The position numbers were made by a program, and so were the translations under genes. Below are positions 17,965 through 27,506 of a stretch of DNA of 64,000 nucleotides, in pieces (within the stretch, counting starts at the first letter, position 1; every line of letters begins with the position of its first letter). This stretch comes from Hydrogenophaga sp. PBL-H3 (GTDB lineage: Bacteria > Pseudomonadota > Gammaproteobacteria > Burkholderiales > Burkholderiaceae_C). The notes beneath the pieces were generated by a model. That model ran no database searches, was not told where the DNA came from, and saw only the letters and a program-made list of their open reading frames with translations. The DNA is taken from positions 3,720,001-3,784,000 of the forward strand of contig NZ_CP044972.1 in NCBI RefSeq assembly GCF_010104355.1, written 5' to 3'.

Positions 17965-18855
17965 ATGCTGCACCCGACCACCACCCCACAACGCGCCGCG
18001 CGCCCGGTGCCTCCGCCACGCGCGGCGGCCTCCGAAGACGGCCCGCTGGCCGAGGGGCGTGAGTTCGTCTGGTCCGACGCCGACTTCTCGCGCATCAAGG
18101 CGCTGATCTACAAGAAGGCCGGCATCAGCCTGCACGACGGCAAGCACGCCATGGTCTACAGCCGCGTCTCGCGCCGCCTGCGCGAAACCGGCCACGACAG
18201 CTTCAAGACCTACCTCGACTGGCTCGAACACCACGACGGTGCGGAGTGGCAGGAGTTCATCAACGCGCTGACCACCAACCTCACGGCGTTCTTCCGCGAG
18301 CAGCACCACTTCGAGATCCTGGCGCAGATGTTTGCGGCCAAACGCTCGCACAACTGGCGCATCTGGTGCTCGGCGGCTTCCACCGGCGAAGAGCCCTATT
18401 CGATCGCCATGACGGCCCAGGAGAACCTCGGCACCAGTGGTTCGTACGAAATCGTCAACAGCGACATCGACACCAAGGTGCTGGCCACCGCGCAGCGCGG
18501 TGTCTACAAGGCCGACGGCTCCAAGGGCCTGAGCCCCGAGCGCATGCAGCGCTTCTTCATGCGCGGCAAAGGCAGCAACGAAGGCTTCATGCGCGTGAAA
18601 CCCGAGCTGCAGAAAAGCCTGAGTTTCCAGACCGTCAACCTGATCCAGGACCTGCCGTTTCGCGAACCCTTCGACGTGGTGTTCTGCCGCAACGTGATGA
18701 TCTATTTCGACGCCGCCACGCAGCGCGCCGTGCTGGAGCGCATCCACCGCGTGATGAAGCCCGGCGGCATGCTGTTTGTGGGACACGCCGAGAACTTCAG
18801 CGACGCACGCAATCTGTTCGCGCTGCGTGGAAAGACGGTGTATGAGCGCCTCTGA
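17965..18855 (+). CDS. cheR: chemotaxis protein methyltransferase CheR
   Basis: CheR methylates glutamates on chemoreceptors using S-adenosylmethionine. The 296-residue protein has a Pro/Ala-rich N-terminal extension (about 35 residues), the all-alpha CheR N domain and the methyltransferase domain with the SAM loop SAASTGEEPYS and NVMIYFD. AGGA precedes the ATG. It overlaps cheD by 14 bp. Neither receptor in this window ends in a CheR-docking pentapeptide of the NWETF type. Confidence 0.96.
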   Translation: MLHPTTTPQRAARPVPPPRAAASEDGPLAEGREFVWSDADFSRIKALIYKKAGISLHDGKHAMVYSRVSRRLRETGHDSFKTYLDWLEHHDGAEWQEFINALTTNLTAFFREQHHFEILAQMFAAKRSHNWRIWCSAASTGEEPYSIAMTAQENLGTSGSYEIVNSDIDTKVLATAQRGVYKADGSKGLSPERMQRFFMRGKGSNEGFMRVKPELQKSLSFQTVNLIQDLPFREPFDVVFCRNVMIYFDAATQRAVLERIHRVMKPGGMLFVGHAENFSDARNLFALRGKTVYERL

Positions 18856-19501
18856 CGCCATCCTCGTCGCGCGCGCGGCGCCCGCGCGCTCCAACCTGGA
18901 CGCCCTCAAGGCGCGCAAGGGCAAGCCCGGCGAGGCCAGTTTTTTCTACCACGACCACCACTTCCACCAGGACGCAGTGAAGGTGCTGCCCGGCGAGTAC
19001 TTCGTGACCGACGACGACATGATGGTGATGACGGTGCTGGGCTCCTGCATCGCCGCCTGCATCTACGACCCGCGCGTGCGGGTTGGCGGCATGAACCATT
19101 TCATGCTGCCCGATGGCGGCAATGACGCGGGTGGGCGCTACGGCTCCTACGCCATGGAACTGCTCATCAACGAAATGATGAAACTCGGCGCCCGGCGCGA
19201 GACCATGCAGGCCAAGGTGTTTGGCGGCGGGCAGGTGATGCACACCTTCACCACCATGAACGTCGGCGAGCGCAACACGCAGTTCGTGCTGGACTATTTG
19301 CAGACCGAACGCATCGCCGTCATCTCCAAGGACGTGCTGGACATCCACCCGCGCAAGGTCTGCTACTTCCCGGCCACCGGCAAGGCCATGGTCAAGCGGC
19401 TGGCCCATTCGCACCCCGAGACACTGGAAACGCAGGAACGCAAGAGCAGCGCGTCCGTGGTCGCCAAGGCGATCACCGGCGGCTCGGTCGACCTGTTCTG
19501 A
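18842..19501 (+). CDS. cheD: chemoreceptor glutamine deamidase CheD
   Basis: CheD deamidates receptor glutamines. The product of about 219 residues contains the catalytic Cys in TVLGSCIAACIYDP and the catalytic His in GGMNHFMLP, plus the conserved KVFGGGQVM. I start at the ATG overlapping cheR by 14 bp. The C-terminus ends GGSVDLF, strikingly like the GSIDLF end of the CheZ-like protein, which hints at a shared docking peptide, perhaps for CheY. A 30-bp gap leads to cheB. Confidence 0.95.
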   Translation: MSASDAILVARAAPARSNLDALKARKGKPGEASFFYHDHHFHQDAVKVLPGEYFVTDDDMMVMTVLGSCIAACIYDPRVRVGGMNHFMLPDGGNDAGGRYGSYAMELLINEMMKLGARRETMQAKVFGGGQVMHTFTTMNVGERNTQFVLDYLQTERIAVISKDVLDIHPRKVCYFPATGKAMVKRLAHSHPETLETQERKSSASVVAKAITGGSVDLF

Positions 19502-19531
19502 ACGAATCGACAAGAAGACAAGGAGAGGACC

Positions 19532-20623
19532 ATGGCAAAAATCAAAGTGGTCGTGGTGGACGATTCCGCACTGGTGCGCAGCCTGCTCACCGAAATCATC
19601 AACCGCCAGGCCGACATGACCTGCGTGGGCGCAGCGGCCGATCCGCTGGTGGCGCGCGAGATGATCCGCGAGACCAACCCCGACGTGATCACGCTGGACG
19701 TGGAGATGCCGCGCATGGACGGGCTGGAGTTCCTCTCCCGCCTGATGCGACTGAGGCCCATGCCGGTGGTGATGGTCTCCACACTGACCGAGCAAGGCGC
19801 CGAATCCACCATGCGCGCACTCGAACTGGGCGCGGTGGACTTCGTGGCCAAGCCACGTATCGGCGTGAGCAGTGGCCTGCAGGAGCTGGCCGGTGACATC
19901 GTGGACAAGATCCGCGTGGCGGCTTCGGCCCACGTCAAGCGTTTGCCGGCGGCGCCGGCCGCTGCGGCCGCGCCCCAGGTCAGCGGCACCACCGAGCAGC
20001 CGCGCGCCGCGCTCCCGCGCGTGTCCACCGAAAAGATCATCTGCATCGGCGCCTCCACCGGCGGCACCGAAGCCATCCGCGAGGTGCTCATGCCCATGCC
20101 GGCCGACGCACCTGCGATCGTGATCACGCAACACATGCCGCCGGGCTTCACCACCAGCTTTGCCAACCGGCTCAACACGCTGTGCCGCATCCGCGTGCAG
20201 GAAGCCCAGCACGGCCAGCGCATCCTGCCCGGCCACGCCTACATCGCACCGGGTGGCCACCACCTGCGCATCGACCGCAGCGGCTCCAACTACGTGGCCG
20301 TGGTGGAAGACACCGAACCCGTCAACCGCCACCGCCCTTCGGTGGAGGTGCTGTTCAAGTCGGCCGCGCGCGTGCTCGGCCCCAACGCGCTGGGCATCAT
20401 GCTCACCGGCATGGGCGCCGACGGCGCGCAGGCCATGCGCGAGATGAAGGACGCCGGCAGCTACAACTACGTGCAGGACGAGGCCAGCTGCGTTGTCTTC
20501 GGCATGCCGCGCATGGCCATCCAGTGCGGTGCGGCGCACGAGGTGCTGCCGCTCTCGCAGATCGCGCCCGCCGTGCTGACCCGCCTGGCCAGCGCACCGG
20601 CGGGCGTGCGCCACCGCATCTGA
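19532..20623 (+). CDS. cheB: chemotaxis protein-glutamate methylesterase CheB
   Basis: CheB removes receptor methyl groups and is activated by CheA. The 363-residue protein has a receiver domain (D56 in [11 protein letters not shown]), a Pro/Ala linker, and the methylesterase domain with catalytic Ser in [12 protein letters not shown], His in TQHMPPGFT and Asp in TGMGADGA. Length and motifs are standard. AAGGAGAG precedes the ATG. It completes the adaptation set cheR-cheD-cheB. Confidence 0.98.
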   Translation: MAKIKVVVVDDSALVRSLLTEIINRQADMTCVGAAADPLVAREMIRETNPDVITLDVEMPRMDGLEFLSRLMRLRPMPVVMVSTLTEQGAESTMRALELGAVDFVAKPRIGVSSGLQELAGDIVDKIRVAASAHVKRLPAAPAAAAAPQVSGTTEQPRAALPRVSTEKIICIGASTGGTEAIREVLMPMPADAPAIVITQHMPPGFTTSFANRLNTLCRIRVQEAQHGQRILPGHAYIAPGGHHLRIDRSGSNYVAVVEDTEPVNRHRPSVEVLFKSAARVLGPNALGIMLTGMGADGAQAMREMKDAGSYNYVQDEASCVVFGMPRMAIQCGAAHEVLPLSQIAPAVLTRLASAPAGVRHRI

Positions 20624-20654
20624 CGACCCGGGCCATGCCCGACGCGAGGCCTGC

Positions 20655-21071
20655 ATGAACCCCACCACCCTTCGCCCTTCATCCGCCGAGGCCGACACGT
20701 GGCCCGAGCTGCCCGACATCGACACGGCCGCGGCTCGGCAGTGCTGCGGCGACAGCCTCGAACTCTTCAAGCGACTGCTGGGGTTGCTGCAGAAGAACTA
20801 CGGCGGCTGGAGCGAGCAATGGCTCCTGGCCACCAGCACCGGCCATGCGTCGGACAAGGCCGCCTTGTGCGCCAGCCTGCACAAACTGCGCGGCAGCGCC
20901 GGCCTGATGGGGGCGTACCGCCTCGCCCTGGTGGCGGGCCAGGTTGAGCAATCCCTCAAGGAAGACCAGGAGCAGCCTCAGGCAGCGGTGCAGCGCGTGG
21001 GCGATGTGCTGCACAGCTTGCTGGTCCAGATCGGCGCGTGGCAAGCGTCTGTGCAGGCAAGCGGCGGCTGA
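20655..21071 (+). CDS. stand-alone Hpt phosphotransfer domain protein
   Basis: The 138-residue protein is essentially one Hpt four-helix domain with the phosphoacceptor motif HKLRGSAGLMG (His at residue 76). Such proteins shuttle phosphate between hybrid kinases and response regulators. It lies 31 bp after cheB on the same strand and is probably the last gene of the che transcript. Likely partners are the hybrid kinases downstream, of which the one at 22606 already has its own Hpt. Function in chemotaxis is inferred from position only. Confidence 0.88.
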   Translation: MNPTTLRPSSAEADTWPELPDIDTAAARQCCGDSLELFKRLLGLLQKNYGGWSEQWLLATSTGHASDKAALCASLHKLRGSAGLMGAYRLALVAGQVEQSLKEDQEQPQAAVQRVGDVLHSLLVQIGAWQASVQASGG

Positions 21072-21097
21072 GCCCCGCAGGCGCGCAACGGCCCCGC

Positions 21098-21799
21098 CTA
21101 TGCCTCCAGCAACGCCCCCTCCATCACAAGCGACAGCTGCAGACTGACCTCGCGCAGGGAGGTGAGGCAGGTGTCCTCCAGCGAGGGCGTCTCGCCCGGA
21201 CGGATCCGCAACAGGTTCGCACAGTGCTTGAGGCCCAGCATGGCGCAACTGCCCTGCATGCGCTGGATTTCCGCCATGTGCGGCGCCGCAGTCGCCCCTG
21301 CTTCATCGAGCAGGTCTGCACAGACAGACACATCGGATTGCAGCTTGCGCATCAGGCGAGCCACCTCGAACTTGGTGATGCCGAGCCGGCGAGCCACCTG
21401 GGCGACCGGCTCCACCAAACCGGCCTGGCTCTCGCGCAGCACGCGTTCAAGCGTTCGGGTGGTCACCGCGAAAGAGTACGGCTTGACGATGAAGCCAACC
21501 GCGCCGGCCTGGACCGCGCAGGTCACCGACTCCCGGTCCGCCGACGAGGAAATCATCACGAACGGAGTGGGCGCCAGCAAGCGATCGCCTTTCACACGCT
21601 GCAGCAGCCCCACGCCATCGAGGTGCGGCATGGCCAGATCACAGCAACACAGCGATGGGCGCAACCCCTCCCGCAGCAGGGACCACGCCTCTTCACCGTC
21701 CGAAGCTTGAACAATCTCGGTGACGCCCGCCATGCGATCGACCAACGACACGAGCGGGAATCGGGAGATTTCGTCGTCATCCACGATGAGGATTTTCAT
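21098..21799 (-). CDS. receiver domain fused to a degenerate Hpt-like domain
   Basis: The 233-residue protein has an N-terminal receiver (D54 in CCCDLAMPHLDG, Lys in VKPYS) and a C-terminal helical domain of Hpt shape. Where Hpt proteins have HxLxGSAxxLG, this reads QRMQGSCAMLG, so the phosphoacceptor His is replaced by Gln179. It therefore probably binds but does not carry phosphate. It converges on the intact Hpt gene (26 bp apart) and has its own sigma-28-like promoter, divergent from the hybrid-kinase operon. Confidence 0.8.
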   Translation of the reverse strand: MKILIVDDDEISRFPLVSLVDRMAGVTEIVQASDGEEAWSLLREGLRPSLCCCDLAMPHLDGVGLLQRVKGDRLLAPTPFVMISSSADRESVTCAVQAGAVGFIVKPYSFAVTTRTLERVLRESQAGLVEPVAQVARRLGITKFEVARLMRKLQSDVSVCADLLDEAGATAAPHMAEIQRMQGSCAMLGLKHCANLLRIRPGETPSLEDTCLTSLREVSLQLSLVMEGALLEA

Positions 21800-21903
21800 G
21801 GGCCACCTGCCTTGTGTGAGAGCGGGTCGCGATTCGTTCGACCTGCGTCTGAATGTTCAATGTTCACCGCCTTGCAATTGCATGTTCTGCAGGGTTCAAA
21901 GTG

Positions 21904-21930
21904 TTATCGACCACAAGCCAGTGGTCTTTA
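21904..21930 (-). promoter_or_regulatory. putative sigma-28 promoter of the receiver/Hpt-like gene
   Basis: On the minus strand: TAAAGACC (21930-21923), 11-bp spacer, GTCGATAA (21911-21904). It matches the FliA consensus TAAAGTTT-N11-GCCGATAA with one mismatch in the -10. It is about 105 bp upstream of the gene. Confidence 0.72.
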
Positions 21931-21990
21931 CCCTTGCATTCACGGCGGTTGTACCGCCTGTCTCTTGCTCGCCGACCAGGCCATACGGGC

Positions 21991-22017
21991 TCAAGTTGCA
22001 GTCCAGATGGCCGATAC
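21991..22017 (+). promoter_or_regulatory. putative sigma-28 promoter of the molybdopterin-fold/hybrid kinase operon
   Basis: TCAAGTTG (21991-21998), 11-bp spacer, GCCGATAC (22010-22017): one of the strongest FliA-like sites in the window, 86 bp upstream of the ATG at 22103. With the opposing site at 21904-21930 it fills the 303-bp intergenic region 21800-22102, where I see no other feature. Confidence 0.78.
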
Positions 22018-22102
22018 GAAATTGAATCAAGTTCCACCCTGCGGACCGGGCGCCAGCGCATCGGATCCATCCACTTCCCCATCCCATTCAACAAGAACTC
22101 CC

Positions 22103-22609
22103 ATGAACACACGTCGCCTCTTCACCGTGCTGCTGGCCCTGGTCGCAGCCACCCCCCTGACATTCGCCCAGGGCCTGAGCGCTCCCCAGGGCAAGACCAT
22201 CCTCAGCGTGAGCGGCAAGATCGGCGTGAAGAACAAGGGTGACATCGCCGTGTTCGACATGGCCATGATCGAAGCCCTGCCGCAGCACAGCTTCACCACC
22301 CGCACGCCGTGGTACGACAAGCCGGTGAAGTTCACCGGCCCGCTGCTGGCCGACGTGCTGGCCGCCGTGAAGGCCAGCGGCACCACGTTGAGCGCGGTGG
22401 CGATCAACGACTACAAGATCAACATCCCGATGCAGGACGTGAGCCAGCACGGCATCCTCATGGCCCGTCTGATGGACGACAAGCCGATCCCCGTGCGCAG
22501 CAAGGGCCCGCTGTTCGTGGTCTACCCGTTCGACAACGCCGCCGAGCTGCGAAATTCCGTCTATTACGAACGCTCGATCTGGCAGCTCAAGGCACTGGAC
22601 CTGCAATGA
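22103..22609 (+). CDS. exported molybdopterin-oxidoreductase-fold protein (likely sensory)
   Basis: The product of about 168 residues has a signal peptide (residues 1-22, cut near TFAQG) and a small domain resembling the molybdopterin-binding fold of SUOX-type proteins (FDMAMIEALPQHSFTTRTPW, FTGPLLADVLAAV, AINDYKINIP, PLFVVYPFD). The catalytic Cys and full-length enzyme domain are missing, so it is probably a ligand- or redox-sensing periplasmic protein. It overlaps the downstream hybrid kinase by 4 bp (ATGA) and shares its putative sigma-28 promoter, so the pair likely forms a sensor unit. Confidence 0.78.
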   Translation: MNTRRLFTVLLALVAATPLTFAQGLSAPQGKTILSVSGKIGVKNKGDIAVFDMAMIEALPQHSFTTRTPWYDKPVKFTGPLLADVLAAVKASGTTLSAVAINDYKINIPMQDVSQHGILMARLMDDKPIPVRSKGPLFVVYPFDNAAELRNSVYYERSIWQLKALDLQ

Positions 22610-24864
22610 ACGCCCAGCCCACTGGCCTGAGTGGATGGCGGGTCGTCCACTGGGTGGCGGCCATAGGCGCTGCGCTGCTCGTTACCCTCACGCCGCTGAG
22701 CTACATCCAGTGGAAACAGTTCAACCTGATGCAGGACGTGGCGATCAACCAGATCGACTCGATCATGTGGCAGGCCTACCAGCTTGAGCGCGAACTCAGC
22801 CACCTCGCTTACGCGGTGCACGCGTCGGTCGATCCCGCATCCACCGTGAGCGGAGACGACCTGGTGGAGCGCTACGAGGTGTTCGTCAGCCGCATCTCGC
22901 TGGTGACCGACATGCCGCGCAGCGACCTGCTCAACACCACGAAGGCCTACCTGGACGCGATGCGCCAGGTCAATGAATTCGTCGCACAGGCCGACCCGGT
23001 GTTTGAAGATCCCAAGGGCAAGCTGGCCCAGCGCGACCTGCGCCTGGCGCTGATCCGGTCCATCGAACAGCTCGAACCCGCACTGGGCGACCTCACACGT
23101 GAAGCCAACCGCGCCACCGCGCGCTTCGTGGACGAACGCAACGACCAGCTGCGCGACCAGGGCCGGCTGGTGATCGGCCTGGCCGGCGTGCAGGCCGCTG
23201 TGCTGCTGCTGTTCGTGGTTTTGCTGGTGCGCCACCTGCGCCGCCAGGTGACGCAGTACGAAAGACTGCAGCACATCACCCGCGAACTGGGCGTGGCCAA
23301 GGACCAGGCCGATGCCGCCAACCACGGCAAGAGCGTGTTCCTGGCCAACATGAGCCACGAAATCCGTACGCCGTTCCAGGGGGTGCTGGGCATGCTCAAC
23401 CTGCTCGACGAGACGCAGCTCTCGGGCCAGCAGCGCGACTACGTGCAGACCGCGCGCGACTCGGCGCAACACCTGCTGGGCGTGCTCAACGACATCCTGG
23501 ATGTCTCGACCATGGAGTCGGGCACCCTGAGCCTGGCACCCGAGCCGGTGCGCCTGCGCACACTGGTGCAAGAGGTGGAGGGCCTGATGCGCGCCGCCGC
23601 TCGCGAAAAAGGCGTGTCGCTGGAAGTCGACGCCGCGCCCGACCTGCCCGAATGGGTGATGGCCGACCCGACGCGGGTGCGCCAGATCCTCTTCAACTTG
23701 CTGGGCAATGCGGTCAAGTTCACCCACGAAGGCAGCATCACGGCCAGCGTGCGGCCCCTGGCCGACACGCCCGGCGGCATCTGCATCACCGTGCAGGACA
23801 CCGGCATGGGCATGGACGCCGCCACGGTGGCGCAGCTGTTCACCCGCTTCTACCAGGCCGACAACTCGGTGCGCCGGCGCATTGGTGGCAGCGGGCTGGG
23901 CCTGGAGATCTCGCGCAACCTGGCCCGCATGATGGGCGGCAGCATCGATGTCAGCAGCGAGCCCGCGCGCGGTTCGCTGTTCACCGTGAAGCTGGTCCTG
24001 CCCACGACCGAAGCCCCCGCACAGGCGGCGCGTTCACCCGAACAGACTGGACAGAAACGCAAGCTGCGGGTGCTGGTGGCCGAAGACCACCCGATCAACC
24101 TCAAGTACATGCACATCCTGCTCGATCGCATGGGCCACGAGGCGGTGTTCTGCGAAAACGGCCAGGAAGCCCTGCAGTTGCTCGAACTCCAGCGCTTCGA
24201 CGTGGTGCTGCTCGATTTCCACATGCCCGTGCTCGACGGCCTGGCCACCACGGCGGCAATCCGCGCCCTCGATGGCACGAACAAGGACATCAAGATCGTG
24301 CTGGTGACAGCCGACGTGGTGAACGACACGCGCAAGCGCGCGCTCGACGTGGGTGTCAACGAGTTCGCCAGCAAACCCCTGCAGGCGCAGGACCTGCAAC
24401 GCGCACTGGAACACTGCGGCCTGCTCGACGGCTCCACCGTGCTGGTGGGCGATGAAGCCCCTGTAGCGCCCGCGCCGGTGATGCCTGAACAGCAGGACAT
24501 CCGCTCCAGCGCAGCCGGCCTGATCGACTCCGAGTCCTACACCGAGATCGTCTCGATGATGCCCGCCGACACCATGGACGAGTTGCTGCGCACCCTGTTC
24601 GAGCCGCCCGAAGGCAGCGTGCACGTGCTGCTGGCGGCACTGGCCTCGGGCCAGGCTGCACAAATTGGCTACGACGCGCACAAGCTCAAGGGGACGGCCA
24701 TGCTGCTGGGTTTCCGGGCGCTGGTGCGCATCTCGGGCCAGATCGAGCAACTGGCCAAGCAGGAAGGCGCCACGTTCGCACCCGAACTGAGCACGCAGTT
24801 GCGGGCCGACATGGAACGCACGCAGCAAGCCCTGCGCCAGTTTCAGACGGTGTCACCGGCCTGA
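22606..24864 (+). CDS. membrane hybrid histidine kinase (HisKA-HATPase-REC-Hpt)
   Basis: The product of about 752 residues has two membrane helices (about 17-37 and 185-205) around a helical periplasmic domain of ~150 residues, then HisKA with H251 ([13 protein letters not shown]), a HATPase domain ([16 protein letters not shown]), a receiver (D537 in [11 protein letters not shown]) and a C-terminal Hpt with H692 ([13 protein letters not shown]). It can run a complete internal phosphorelay. It is translationally coupled to the exported molybdopterin-fold protein. Its final output regulator is not obvious; nearby candidates are the receiver/Hpt-like protein and CheY. Confidence 0.93.
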   Translation: MNAQPTGLSGWRVVHWVAAIGAALLVTLTPLSYIQWKQFNLMQDVAINQIDSIMWQAYQLERELSHLAYAVHASVDPASTVSGDDLVERYEVFVSRISLVTDMPRSDLLNTTKAYLDAMRQVNEFVAQADPVFEDPKGKLAQRDLRLALIRSIEQLEPALGDLTREANRATARFVDERNDQLRDQGRLVIGLAGVQAAVLLLFVVLLVRHLRRQVTQYERLQHITRELGVAKDQADAANHGKSVFLANMSHEIRTPFQGVLGMLNLLDETQLSGQQRDYVQTARDSAQHLLGVLNDILDVSTMESGTLSLAPEPVRLRTLVQEVEGLMRAAAREKGVSLEVDAAPDLPEWVMADPTRVRQILFNLLGNAVKFTHEGSITASVRPLADTPGGICITVQDTGMGMDAATVAQLFTRFYQADNSVRRRIGGSGLGLEISRNLARMMGGSIDVSSEPARGSLFTVKLVLPTTEAPAQAARSPEQTGQKRKLRVLVAEDHPINLKYMHILLDRMGHEAVFCENGQEALQLLELQRFDVVLLDFHMPVLDGLATTAAIRALDGTNKDIKIVLVTADVVNDTRKRALDVGVNEFASKPLQAQDLQRALEHCGLLDGSTVLVGDEAPVAPAPVMPEQQDIRSSAAGLIDSESYTEIVSMMPADTMDELLRTLFEPPEGSVHVLLAALASGQAAQIGYDAHKLKGTAMLLGFRALVRISGQIEQLAKQEGATFAPELSTQLRADMERTQQALRQFQTVSPA

Positions 24865-24914
24865 GATCGGCCCGGGCTGTGCGCAGCCTGGGCTGACCGG
24901 GGTTTTGAGCCCGG

Positions 24915-27221
24915 TCAGCACACGGCCTCGGGCACGGCCTTCGCAAGGTCCAGCACGCGGGCGATCTCGGCGAGCAACACGGGCAGTTTCGAGGACTTGG
25001 TGACAAAGCCGTTCATGCCCGAAGCACTGGCGGCCGCCATGTCCTGCGCCAGCGCGCTGGCGGTCAGCGCAATGATGGGCACAGGCAGGCGGTGTTCGGC
25101 CTTCTCCTGGGCCCGGATGCGCCGGCTGGCCTCCAGGCCGTCGACCTCGGGCATCTGCATGTCCATCAGCACCACATCAAAACGCTCGTCGGCCGCGGCA
25201 CGGACGGCCTCGGCACCGCCGCCAACGCAGGTCACGTGGTGCGCCTTGCCCAGCAGCAGGCGCAGCACCTCCATGTTGAGCAGCACGTCGTCGGCAATCA
25301 GGATGTTGAGCCTCGGCAAGGCCACCGCTCCCGCCGCTGGCAGGTCGGCCTGCACCTCGATCGAGGCCACGGGCAAGGGCAGCCACACGGTGAAGGTGCT
25401 GCCCTGGTGCAACGCGCTCACCACGTCGATCGTGCCGCCCATGAGCTCGACCAGCTTCTTGCAGATGGTCGTGCCCAGGCCGGTGCCACCAAAGCGCCGT
25501 GTGGTGGACGAATCGACCTGGCTGAACGGCTCGAAGATCTGGTCAAGGTACGTCGCGGGCATGCCCACGCCGGTGTCGCCGACCTCGAACACCAGGCCAC
25601 CGCGCTCCGCACGGATGTCCAGGCTCACTCGACCGACCGGGGTGAACTTGATGGCGTTGTCCAGCAGGTTGCCCAGCACCTGGCGGATGCGAAAACCGTC
25701 TCCCTCGTAGCACGGCGCCACCCCGGGCTGCTGCGCCACCTGCAGCTCGATGCCCCTGGAGCGCGCCGAGGCCCCGTACACCAGGGCGAGCTCGCTGACC
25801 AGGGCGTCCACACTGAACGGGCAAATCTCGAACTCCACCAGGCCCTTGTCGAGCTTGGCGGTGTCCAGGATTTCGTTGAGCAGACGCAGCAGTGAGCGGG
25901 CGGAGTCTTCGACGACCTTCAACTGTTCTCGCTGCTCGGTCTGCAGCGGGCCGGCCAGCAACACGCTGATGAAGCCCAGGATGGCGTTCATGGGCGTGCG
26001 CACCTCGTGGCTCATGTTGGCCAGAAAGCTGCCGCGTGCCTCGGCGATCTTCTCGGCCTGCAGCTTGGCCAGCTGCAGGTCGGCAATGGCCTTGCGATCC
26101 GAGATGTCCTGCGCCAGCTTGGACGCGCCCATGATGCGACCGGCTTCGTCGCGGATGGGCGAGATCGTCACCGACAGGTGGACCTCGCTTCCGTCCTTGC
26201 GCAGGCGGACGGCTTCGGCGTTGGGCACCGATTCACCGGCCAGCACGCGACGCAGCAAGTCTTTTTCGGTGTGCACGTCTTCGGGCTTGAACAGGCGGGT
26301 GATGGGCTGCCCCACCATCTCGTCGGCGCTGTAGCCGAAGATGTCGGTGGCGCCCTGGTTCCAGGTCAGCACCACACCCTCGGTGGTCTTGGTGACGATC
26401 GCGTCGTGCGAACTGGCCACCGCGGATTGCATGTAGCGCAGCTGGGCGGTCAGGGCGCGCAGACGGATCACCATGGACAGCAGCACGACCAGCAGCGAGA
26501 TCGCGGCCACCGTGACCGCGATGCCGGTCATCAGCCAGGGCGAGCCGGCCTGTGACGCATCGCCGGGTGAAGGCGTGCCGGCGAAGTGAACAGCGGCCAT
26601 GCCGCAGTAGTGCATGGCCGAGACCGACAAACCCATGAGCACACCCGAGACCGCATGGCGCCAGGCTTGCGGGAGCCCGGGCCGCCAACGCTGCAGTGCC
26701 TGGCGCACCCAGAGTGCAAACACGGCCAGCAGCACCGCCACCACCACCGACACCGCCACCAGGAGCGGGTCGAAGTGCAGGCCATCCATGCCTTCCAGGG
26801 CCAGCATGCCGGTGTAGTGCATGGCGCCCACGCCCAGGCCGAACAAGCCACCGCCGAGCCAGAGCGTGGCGTTGCTCTGCCGCTTGAGCATCAGCAACCA
26901 CAACGCCAGCGACGAGGCCAGCACGCTGGGCAGCATGGACAGCACGGTGAAGTCCAGCCGGTAGCCTGCTGCCCGGCACAGGTCCAGAGCGAGCATGCCC
27001 ACGAAGTGCATGGCCCACACGCCCGAGCCCAGCGCCAGGCCGCCGGCCAGCACCATGCCCAGGGCGGGCACGCCACGAAACCGGTCTGCCTGCGAGGACA
27101 CCACCATGGCGGCCACGCCCGCGAGCACCGCCAGCCCCACCGACAACACCACCAACGCGGGATCGTAGTGCCCCAGCAACAACAGAGAGGCATCGCCCGG
27201 GGGCTGGATCAGGTTGGTCAT
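24915..27221 (-). CDS. MHYT-PAS hybrid histidine kinase with receiver
   Basis: The product of about 768 residues has an N-terminal seven-helix MHYT sensor with three MHYT-type motifs (AMHFVGML, AMHYTGML, AMHYCGMA), thought to bind copper and sense O2, CO or NO. Then come a PAS domain (NQGATDIFGYSADEMVGQ), HisKA with H405 ([14 protein letters not shown]), HATPase and a C-terminal receiver (LMDMQMPEVDG). I start at the ATG at 27221; the frame stays open far upstream but only as antisense to the next gene. It converges on the other hybrid kinase and stands alone. Confidence 0.92.
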   Translation of the reverse strand: MTNLIQPPGDASLLLLGHYDPALVVLSVGLAVLAGVAAMVVSSQADRFRGVPALGMVLAGGLALGSGVWAMHFVGMLALDLCRAAGYRLDFTVLSMLPSVLASSLALWLLMLKRQSNATLWLGGGLFGLGVGAMHYTGMLALEGMDGLHFDPLLVAVSVVVAVLLAVFALWVRQALQRWRPGLPQAWRHAVSGVLMGLSVSAMHYCGMAAVHFAGTPSPGDASQAGSPWLMTGIAVTVAAISLLVVLLSMVIRLRALTAQLRYMQSAVASSHDAIVTKTTEGVVLTWNQGATDIFGYSADEMVGQPITRLFKPEDVHTEKDLLRRVLAGESVPNAEAVRLRKDGSEVHLSVTISPIRDEAGRIMGASKLAQDISDRKAIADLQLAKLQAEKIAEARGSFLANMSHEVRTPMNAILGFISVLLAGPLQTEQREQLKVVEDSARSLLRLLNEILDTAKLDKGLVEFEICPFSVDALVSELALVYGASARSRGIELQVAQQPGVAPCYEGDGFRIRQVLGNLLDNAIKFTPVGRVSLDIRAERGGLVFEVGDTGVGMPATYLDQIFEPFSQVDSSTTRRFGGTGLGTTICKKLVELMGGTIDVVSALHQGSTFTVWLPLPVASIEVQADLPAAGAVALPRLNILIADDVLLNMEVLRLLLGKAHHVTCVGGGAEAVRAAADERFDVVLMDMQMPEVDGLEASRRIRAQEKAEHRLPVPIIALTASALAQDMAAASASGMNGFVTKSSKLPVLLAEIARVLDLAKAVPEAVC

Positions 27222-27365
27222 GAGCAGAAAACAGACGGGAAATACCTGTATTTCGGCCCCCGCCGCCAGGGGCTTGAGGAACAAGTTCACGACCCCGTGC
27301 GTTCGCCGCACAACATATAAATGGCGCCAGGCCATCAAGTTGGCGCCTGGTGGGTCGAAACCTCT

Positions 27366-27381
27366 GGTAACCGGGGTTACC
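27366..27381. promoter_or_regulatory. perfect inverted repeat in the kinase/MCP divergent region
   Basis: GGTAACC (27366-27372) and GGTTACC (27375-27381) with a 2-bp spacer. It sits between the divergent MHYT kinase and chemoreceptor genes and looks like a dimeric regulator site. No sigma-28 site was found in this 285-bp region. Confidence 0.4.
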
Positions 27382-27506
27382 GCAGGATCTGGGCCGTGAA
27401 ATCCTGTTTTGTCGGGGTTTTGCGGGTTTACGACGGCAGGATGATCTGGCCAGGCACCCGAAGTGCCGCCCGGGGGCAACCCTGGTAGCCCTACCAAGGA
27501 ACCCCC

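Noticed and set aside
27330..27350. Possible hairpin CCAGGC/GCCTGG upstream of the chemoreceptor
   Set aside because: Only six base pairs with a loop in GC-rich DNA; the clean dyad at 27366-27381 is more convincing.
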